From an uncultured Ruminococcus sp. (GTDB taxonomy: Bacteria; Bacillota; Clostridia; Oscillospirales; Ruminococcaceae): DNA of 9,318 bases. The stretch spans positions 1-9,318 of the forward strand of contig CAMHMM010000056.1 of assembly GCA_946186215.1 (NCBI GenBank), written 5' to 3'. Of the stretch, positions 1 through 7,500 are shown piece by piece. The notes beneath the pieces were generated by a model. The model made no database searches. It had not been told where the DNA came from and worked only from the letters and a program-made list of their open reading frames with translations. Every line of letters starts with the position of its first letter. The stretch's first letter is position 1. Both the position numbers and the translations under genes were made by a program.

Positions 1-503
1 AATGCCTTTTTGTGGGAAACAGCATCGTTGAGGATGCGGTACCCGACAACTGCAGCAGGCTGATACTTGATCTGCGGCAGGGGACTATGTTTCGCACAAG
101 GGCGGAGAATATGAAAAGCAAAAAATCAGCTGCCGAGCTGGTGCGCGAGTCCGATGCACGCAATATCTATATCTTCATCGGTACTGAGGATGCTTCATTT
201 ACCGAGGAGCAGGCAGCAGAGGGCGTAGGCAGGTTCATAGACGATATCTACACCGACAAAAAGAAAATATATGTCATGTCCGTGCTTCCTCCGATGACAG
301 ACGATGTCACCGCTGCATACTGCGACAGGCTCAACGCTCTGCTGATGGAGAAGGCCAATGAAAAGGGCGTGTACTACATAGACTGTTCAACGCCGTTTCG
401 CAAGAGCGACGGCAGGATGTCCGCAGCATATATTTCGGACGGCAGGCTCAACAGCGACGGGAGAAAGCTGTTCGAGCGCATAGTTCTTACAAGATATATA
501 TGA
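1..503 (+). CDS. SGNH/GDSL-hydrolase-like protein, 5' end missing, catalytic His block degenerate
   Basis: The reading frame is open at the left edge, so this is the C-terminal part (166 full codons) of a longer protein. The GTG at 12 lies inside a conserved motif and is not the real start. The visible part follows the order of SGNH hydrolase blocks. FVGNS at the edge matches block I (usual FxGDS), with the nucleophile Ser codon at 21-23. IYIFIGTED (around 165-191) sits where GxND is expected, and IYVMSVLPP follows (around 270-296). DGRLNSDG (438-461) stands where the family has DGxHLNxxG. The Asp is kept, but one residue and the catalytic His are missing, and block III has Glu for Asn. The protein may therefore be weakly active, inactive, or use another residue. 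As I recall, proteins of this kind sit beside MBOAT O-acyltransferases and DUF4358 lipoproteins in Clostridia, which would suggest an envelope O-acylation role. No MBOAT gene is visible here. The fold call is fairly secure; the function is not. Confidence 0.7.
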   Translation, partial: CLFVGNSIVEDAVPDNCSRLILDLRQGTMFRTRAENMKSKKSAAELVRESDARNIYIFIGTEDASFTEEQAAEGVGRFIDDIYTDKKKIYVMSVLPPMTDDVTAAYCDRLNALLMEKANEKGVYYIDCSTPFRKSDGRMSAAYISDGRLNSDGRKLFERIVLTRYI

Positions 504-521
504 GAATGAAAAGAATTGAAC

Positions 522-527
522 AAAGGG
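522..527 (+). promoter_or_regulatory. Ribosome binding site that sets the lipoprotein start
   Basis: AAAGGG ends 9 bases before the ATG at 537, a normal Firmicute spacing. It favours that ATG over the in-frame TTG at 516, which lies before this site and has no comparable purine run at the right distance. Confidence 0.7.
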
Positions 528-536
528 AATGAGATC

Positions 537-1076
537 ATGAAAAGAAAAATGCTAAGAAGGATGATTGCCCTGTTTATGACCGCAGGGCTTCTTGCAGGGT
601 GCGCAGCGCAGCCGGAAACTCCTGCAGCTCAGACCACACAGGAGGTCGTTGATACCACTGCCGCTGCAACATCCGAAACTACCGCCGCTGTACCCTACAC
701 CTGCTCTGATGCGGCAGTGAAGATGCTTGCACAGGTGGATTTCCCCTCTATGGTGGAGATAAAGCACGGTGAGGTGTCACAGTATCTTTCCGTTGATATC
801 CCCGAAACGACGGATTTTGCAATGTATCTTTGCGGCTCCGGCGGATTTTCCGATGAGATATTCATAACATCCACCGAGGGCGTGGATGTTGATGCCCTTT
901 CAAAGGCAGTTGAGGCGCGCATCGGCCAGAGATATACCGATTTCGAGGACTATGTCCCCGAGGAGGCCGAAAAGCTCAATAACAGCGTGGTCGCTGAGAT
1001 CCCGGGCTATTTCATGTATTTTGTCACGACCGATAATGACAAATGCGTTGCCATCGCCGAGGAAATGCTTACCTGA
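537..1076 (+). CDS. DUF4358 domain lipoprotein
   Basis: This is a 179-residue secreted lipoprotein. Starting at ATG 537, it has a basic N-terminus (MKRKMLRR), a hydrophobic segment, and a lipobox LAGC with Cys22 as the lipidated residue. It should be cleaved by signal peptidase II and anchored on the outer face of the membrane. Residues 23-55 form a Thr/Ala/Pro-rich flexible linker. Residues about 58-178 match the small DUF4358 domain, with features including AMYLCGSGGFSDEIF, a following helix ending in an Arg/Gln turn, FEDYVPEEAEKL, a VVAEIPGYFMYFVTTD strand pair, and a short C-terminal helix. The biochemical role of DUF4358 is not known to me. The gene begins 33 bases after the SGNH-like gene with no terminator between, so the two are probably co-transcribed. 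That pairing suggests both act outside the membrane in the same process (inference). A hairpin terminator follows. Confidence 0.88.
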   Translation: MKRKMLRRMIALFMTAGLLAGCAAQPETPAAQTTQEVVDTTAAATSETTAAVPYTCSDAAVKMLAQVDFPSMVEIKHGEVSQYLSVDIPETTDFAMYLCGSGGFSDEIFITSTEGVDVDALSKAVEARIGQRYTDFEDYVPEEAEKLNNSVVAEIPGYFMYFVTTDNDKCVAIAEEMLT

Positions 1077-1097
1077 TGGTATTATAACATGATCCGC

Positions 1098-1140
1098 TGC
1101 CGTCCGTTCTCTGTATTTTAACGGGAACGGGCGGCATTTT
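1098..1140 (+). terminator. Intrinsic terminator after the lipoprotein gene
   Basis: The arms 1099-1109 and 1125-1135 pair over 11 bases (one G-U), and T1098-A1136 adds a twelfth pair. The loop is 15 bases. ATTTTA follows. The U-run is short, so some read-through into the next gene is plausible. Confidence 0.65.
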
Positions 1141-1156
1141 ACAGCTTTGATGATAT

Positions 1157-1165
1157 GGAAAGGGG
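1157..1165 (+). promoter_or_regulatory. Ribosome binding site of the small orphan gene
   Basis: The purine run GGAAAGGGG (1157-1165) ends 9 bases before ATG 1175 but only 3 bases before the in-frame GTG at 1169. It therefore selects 1175 as the start. Confidence 0.6.
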
Positions 1166-1174
1166 TATGTGGCG

Positions 1175-1498
1175 ATGTCTGTGTCTATCCTCTGGACTGA
1201 TCCGCAAACGGACAGATTTTGCGAGATATGTGTTTCCGTTCAGCGGGTCTGGAATGAGGTATGGGAAAAGGCCATCAGTGAAAGAGGGTTGCGTCTTATC
1301 GGCTGTGTACGAACGCTTCACATAAAGGATATGGATGCCATACTGGATGAATTCCGTCAGGTAAAGGACTACGCCCTCACTCACGATATCTCTGAAAACG
1401 ACAGACTATATGTCAGCAGGCGCATTGATGATATCATCAGGGAATTGGAGCGTATCCGCAATGAGGTGCCGGAGACAGAAACACTGGACATGGGGTAG
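1175..1498 (+). CDS. Small cytoplasmic protein of unknown function
   Basis: I do not recognise this 107-residue protein. It has no signal peptide or membrane segment and is probably soluble and cytoplasmic. The N-terminal half looks mixed alpha/beta: MSVSILWTDPQTDRF, then two strand-like stretches and VWNEVWEKAISERGLRLI. The C-terminal half (about 50-98) is helical and charged (MDAILDEFRQVKDYALTHD, then RRIDDIIRELERIRNEV). Its length, clean in-frame coding with no rare-codon clusters, and the good ribosome binding site support a real gene. ATG 1175 is preferred to GTG 1169 because of the spacing. It lies between the upstream terminator and the convergent hairpin. No convincing promoter is visible in the 35 bases before it, so it may depend on read-through or on a promoter overlapping the terminator. 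It could be a regulator-like or immunity-like small protein, but nothing in the sequence decides this. Confidence 0.72.
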   Translation: MSVSILWTDPQTDRFCEICVSVQRVWNEVWEKAISERGLRLIGCVRTLHIKDMDAILDEFRQVKDYALTHDISENDRLYVSRRIDDIIRELERIRNEVPETETLDMG

Positions 1499-1514
1499 CA
1501 CTTAACGGATAGAA

Positions 1515-1552
1515 AAATGCCGTAAGCAGTTTTTAAGCTGCTTACGGCATTT
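1515..1552. terminator. Bidirectional intrinsic terminator between convergent genes
   Basis: There is a perfect 15-base-pair stem (1515-1529 with 1538-1552) and an 8-base loop. On the minus strand, a run of five T lies at the stem base and its exit (complement of 1513-1517). On the plus strand, TTT ends the stem and a further AT-rich stretch follows. The hairpin lies 16 bases after the small plus-strand gene and 27 bases after the stop of the giant minus-strand gene, so it can serve both. Confidence 0.88.
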
Positions 1553-1579
1553 CTGAATTTACAGGCCGTCAGGCTAATG

Positions 1580-4500
1580 TCATATCTTTATTACGAGTCT
1601 TGTGCTGTCCTTCTGGCAGTATCTGATGACACCATAGTTGGTAACGGTGATGTTGCCTGTGTAGGTGCCGCCGTACTGACTGAATACGACTGTCGTGCCT
1701 GCGGGGAGAGCTACGGGATAGCCCTGTGCATTTACGATCTCGATGCTGAGATTTCCGACTACCTCTCTGGATACCTTGTAGGTCTTCTTTTCAAGGAATC
1801 TGAGTGCGGTGTTGTTTGTGTAGACGGTGTTTGCGGTAAGGCCGTTGAGTACGCCGTCAAGTGTGCCTGAGATCGCAAGTGTATCTGCAGTGATGTTTCC
1901 GCTGAATACTACATCATCAAGGACGATGTCGCTTCTTGTACCTGTGATGGCGGTTGCCATTCCGAGGTCTGTATCCTCAAGTCTGAGTGTGGAGTTGTTT
2001 GCAGCACTTATGGTATATGCTGCTTCCTTGCCCTGATTGTTGAGGCACATAAGATCGGTGCCGTAGATGTAGAGCGAAGCTGTGGGAGCGGAGAAGCCTG
2101 TGAACGCCAGTGTGCATTCATCGGAGGTCAGTGCAAAAGGCTTGTTCTTCGGGAAGGTCAGCTTATTTCCGATGTTCATATCGGAGAGAAGAACTGCATT
2201 ATATGTGCCTGAGAGGTCGGGATAAACCTCGTTCTTCTCGATCGCTGTTATCATATCAGACCAGAAAGCGAACTTTCTGCCGCCCACGGAGAGCTTGTAG
2301 CCGTTGACTGTTACCTTGGTGTTCGCTGAACGGATAAGTGCATATTCAACGCCGTCTGCGGGCACGATAGCAGAGATATCAAAGCAGTCCAGATCGGCAG
2401 TCTTGCTGTTGAGGATCTGTGTTCCCTCTGCTACGGGGTATGTGGATGTCAGCTTGATGGTGCCCGTTGTGGTACCGCCCAGTGTGATGGGTTTGAAGTC
2501 CTTTTCAAGGGCGATCTCGCTGTCGTAGGACTGCAGCGACTTGTTTATCGTCACAGCAGCCTTGGCTGCAGCAACGAGGCGCGTGGATGTCATTTTAACA
2601 TTTGCGATGCTGAACGACTGTGTAGCTCTGATAACGCTCGTTGCGATATCTGCATATTCAAATCCGGAGATCGTAGCGCAGGATACCAGCGAATCGTTGA
2701 TGTAAAGACTCTGCTTGTTCGAGCCGCTCAGTGATTTGAGAGCTGAGGAAACGAACCTGTCAAGTACCAGTGACTTGGATGCGGAGATAGCCAGTGCCAC
2801 ATCAGCGCCTGTCTTGGTATTAATGTTTCTCAGTGTGATATCTGAGAATACCGCATTGTTTTTAAAGGATAGTGAGGAAAGACCGGGGAGAGTGAGCGAA
2901 TGGCTGTTTCCGTTGAATACTATCGTGCCGCCTGCATTAGCGGGAAGTGCGAATTTTTCGGAGATATGGTCGCTCAGGAGAGTGATCTCATAGTATTCGT
3001 ACTGATCCTTGTTGTGAGCAGTATCGGAAGTGATCGCTGCGAACAGTGTCTCAAAGTTGGGGTAGTTTCTGCTGATCGCATCGTTTGAGCAATACAGGTT
3101 CAGGCTGTTTGCATACTGAGCCCTGTATTCCTTGCTGTAAAGGAATGCTTTTATGTTGTCGGAATGCTCGTAGGTCTCATTCTTGATGGTGATAAGCCCT
3201 GCGTAGTCTTCCTTTCCGCTCAGGGTGAGTATAGGCTGTGACTCGGGGATGCGTACCGCATTCTCATAGGTGCTGTCAACGATGGTGTAGTCGATACCGC
3301 CGAGCACTTCGCTTATCGATACCTTGGGGATGGTGATAAAGCCGTTCTTATCAATATCGCCCTTTGCCAGCCTCAGATCGAGCTTTGCAGCCTGCTTGAT
3401 GCTGTTCTGTGTTGACTTGGGATTGGTGAGTATCAGTATACCGGTGACCATTCCCAGACTGGTTGCCTTATCGGTAACGAAGAGCTTGTCATTAGCAACA
3501 ACTGTTCCGATACCGCTCAGTGCTTCAGTTGTCAGAACGCAGTCGTTCATGAGGACGGATGTGGTTGAACCGCTGATGCTCTTTACGCGCATGGTGAAGA
3601 GAACGCTTTCAAATACGAGCGACCTGTTGGCTGCGATGGTGAATGTGGGTGAAACTGAAGCGCCAGTCTTGTAGTTGATGTTCCTGAATGTCAGGTCATA
3701 GAATTTAAGGCTGTACTTAGGTGCGATAGTGGCAACGCCGGGAAGGGTAAGTATATTTCCGCAGCCGTCGAATACGATGCCTGCGCCTGCGTTTGCGGGG
3801 AGATTGAACTTGTCAAGGCTCAGGTCGCACATAAGCTTGATCGTGTAGGTCTCTGTGGTCGTCTTGTTGTAGTTATTGTCACTGGTTATTGCAGAGAACA
3901 GAAGATCGAGGCTGGGGTAGTGACCGCTTATCTTGGGGTTGGAGCATTCAAGTATAAGTGCCTCGGAGTATTCAGCGCAATATGCCTTGTTGATAAGATA
4001 TGCGCTGATATGGTCGTCATGATAGTATGTCTTGTTGACGAGTCTGATGCTGCCTGCAAAGTTCTCCTTGCCGCCGTCGTATATAACGGGCTGTCCCTCG
4101 GGGATCCTTATTGCATTGTCATAGGAATCGAAGATGCCGGCAGTGAGTGTGCCTGTTACATATGAAACTGTTACCTTGGGCAGCTTGTATTTGCCGTCAG
4201 AACCCAGTCCCATGTGGGTGAGAATGATGGTAGCGTCTGTTGCTCTTGTGATCACCGCGCTGTTGGAGGCTGTGGTGCCGGGCAGATCGAGCATACCAGT
4301 GAACTCATCAACGCCTGTCATGGAGCCTGTAACGGTAAGCATCATCAGGTCGGATACATTTACATTTCCGAAGGTGGAGATGCCTGTTGCGATGGTGTCG
4401 TTGGTAATAAAGAGCGTACTTGTTCTGGAACCTGTGAGAGTGCCGTAAATACCGCCCTTGACTGTGAGGTTCTTGCCGTTTGATACCTTTACATTTACGG

Positions 4501-7500
4501 GAGATGCTGTCTTCTGGGGAACGAGATCCGCATCAAGTATCAGATTAGAGCTTGCATTGATGGAGGATGTGGTGATGACTGCGTTTTTCCTTGTAACAAG
4601 TGTTACGCTGCTTGCTGCGGGGATAGTGATCGTTGCCGTAGCAGTGTCAACATTTACCTCGAGTGTGTATGTTCCGCCCTGCTTGATGTTCTTTAATGCA
4701 TCCGAAAATACAGCGTAGGGAACGCCGTTGAGCAGATAGGGAGCATTCAGGGGATCGACAGATACGGTGTAGGGGATTGTAAGTGTCTTGCCGCCGTAGC
4801 TTACTGTGAGATTTCTTGTGCCGACCTTGGTGCTGTCAAATCCTGTTACCTTGATCCTCTGATCGTTCAGGGGAATGATCTCAACTCTGCCCGTGTCGTT
4901 GTATTCAACGGAGATAGAGCCGGTTGTAAGGTCGATATCATCGTAGAGATAATATTCAGTCTTGGGGAGAGAGTACAGTACTATGTTGTTAATCTTGAGC
5001 TGTGTTACTGTGATGGTGTAGGTCGTGGATGCGCCGCTGTAGGAAACGCCGAGCTTCTTTGTGCCTGCCTTGGAGGTGTCAAAGCCGCTTATCATTTCCT
5101 CGGCCATCCTGATAACGCTTACTCTGCCGCTGTTGTATTCAACTGCGATCTGGCCGCCCTCAACGCTGAGTGCATCGCCTGTGTAGTAAGCTTGCTTGGG
5201 CATTGAGGTGATGTAGATCCTTACGACTACCAGAGGTGTAACAACGATGGTGTATTCTGCGTTTTTGCCGCCGTAGGAGATCCTTACGGTCTTTGTGCCG
5301 GGAGTGGTAGTGTCAAAGTTTACCACCATTTCAGGTGTGACATCAACTGTCTCGTTTACGCCGTTGTTGTAGAATACCTTGATCTTTGCGCCCGAGATAT
5401 CCAGTTCATCGCCTACATAGTATTCGGTCTTGGGTGTCTTGATAAGGCCTACGGATGTAACTGCGACCGCCTCTACTGCAACATTGTACCGCATGATCTC
5501 AGCGCCGTTGTGCTTTATGATAACGGTCTGGTTGCCGGGAATGCTGCTGTTGAAGCCTGATACCATGTCCAGGGTGATGGGAATGTAAACAACTTCTCCG
5601 CTGTTGTATCTTACGATAAGCTTCCTGCCGACGATGTCGAGATATTCGCCTACATAGAACTTTGTCCTGTAGCCGCCCTCGATCGTTATATCCGCGATGG
5701 TCAGAGGTATAACGACGATATCATAGGAGAATGTCTTGCCCTCGTAGGTAACGGTAACGGTCTTATCGCCTGCTGTGCTGCTGTTAAAGCCGCTTATCAT
5801 GCCTGCGGTGATGTTTATATTGCCTGTAGTGCCGTTGTTGTAGTGGATCTTCAGCTTTTTGCCGATCAGGTCGATATCATCTCCGGTATAATATACGGTG
5901 CTGTAGGTGTCGTCGATCTCAATGGATTCGACTGCAAGAGCCGCAACCGTGATATCATAGCCTGTGACTGCTCCGCCGTAGGAAACGGTGACATGCTGTG
6001 CGCCTGTTCTGTTGGGGTAGTAGCCGCTGACCATTGCCGCAGTGATAGTCACGAAATCTATTGCGCCGTTGTTGTATTTTACGATGAGATCCTTGCCTAT
6101 AATGTCAAGTGCATCGCCTGTGTAGTATTCTGTCTTGTAGTCATAGTCTATGGCCAGCGTGGAAACCGCAAGCTGGATCATATTTATAGAATAGGATGTG
6201 GTCTTGCCTGCGTATGTGACAGTAACGGTCTGAGTGCCGGGGGTGGTGCTGTCAAAGCCGCTTATCATATCCTCTGTGATATAAATATGGTCGATCCTGC
6301 CGTTGTTGTAGGTAGCTCTGAGCCTCTTGCCCACAAGGTCGATGCTGTCGCCTGTGTAGAATGTGGTCTTGTGCTCGTCTACTATTTCAAGCTTTGTGAT
6401 CACAAGCTGTGTTACAGTAACATTGTAGCTGAAGGTGCCGCCCCTGTAATTTACGGTGACGATCTGATTGCCTGCAATATTGCTGTTGAAGCCTGTTATC
6501 ATATCCGATGTGATGGTAACTCTTTCGGAGCCGCCGTTGTTGAGAACAACATCCATGCTCCTGCCGATGATATCAAGCGCATCGCCTGTGTAGTAAGCGG
6601 TCTTGTAGGTGCCGCCGAGTATTGTCAGTGAAACTGCGCGTATTGCGGTTACTGTTACCGTGTAGGACGCGCTGTATCCCGCATAATCAACTGTTACAGT
6701 CTGATCGCCGGTCTTTGTGCTGTCAAAGCCGCTCACCATGGAGGAGTTGATAGTTCTTATTATCGTGCTGCCGTCGTTGAAGGTGAGGGTGAGTGTGCCG
6801 CCGAGTATATCGAGTGTCTCATTCTCGAAGTATGCTGTCTTCGGCTCGCCGCCGGAAGCGGTAACGATGTCGATAGTGCTGAGCTTGAGCTGTATTACAG
6901 TTATATTGTAGCTGTAAACGCTGCCGCCGTAGGATACTTTGATGATCTGCAGGCCGGACCTGGTGTTGTCAAAGCCGCTTACCATATCAGAGGTTATGAC
7001 AACTCTTACCGGTGCGCTGTACTGGTAGTTGACAACCAGTATCTTTCCGATGATATCGAGATCCTGACCTGTGTAGTACTCGGTCTTGTAGGCGTATTCG
7101 ATATCAAGCGAGGTTATTATGTCAGCGGTGACATTTACGGAGTAGCTCAGAACTGCGCTGCCGTTGTGGGAAACGGTCACGGTCTGGGTGCCGCCGACGC
7201 TGCTGTTGAAGCCGCTTACCATATCAGCGGTTATGATGACATTTTCAATATTTCCGTTGGAGTAGGTGATCCTGAGTGTCTTTCCGATGATGTCGATGCT
7301 GTCGCCGGAGTAGAATTCTGTTTTGTAGCCGCCGAGGATAACTGCGGAAAGTACGGTGATATTGCTGTTTACCGTAACGGTGTAGCCTGCTGTGAGACCA
7401 TAGAAGGATACGGTGAGATTCTTGCTGCCGCTGGTGGTCGAGTCAAAGCCCGTCACCATATCTTCTGTGAGATCAACGGAGATAGTGCTGTCATCGGAAT

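Noticed and set aside
516..536. TTG at 516 as the lipoprotein start
   Set aside because: It would precede the ribosome binding site and add seven residues before an already complete signal peptide that starts at ATG 537.
552..922. Minus-strand open frames across the lipoprotein gene
   Set aside because: They are antisense to a clear lipoprotein with lipobox and DUF4358 domain and have no ribosome binding sites.
1079..1089. TATTATAA as a -10 box for the small gene at 1175
   Set aside because: No -35 box is found at 16-18 bases upstream, and the transcript would run straight into the terminator hairpin at 1098-1140.
5843..6631. A 262-codon open frame on the plus strand inside the giant gene
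   Set aside because: It is antisense to the Ig repeat array. Its product is rich in Cys, Val and Ala in a pattern that repeats with the array. It begins inside the repeats and has no ribosome binding site. The other plus-strand open frames between 1577 and 9071 are rejected for the same reasons.
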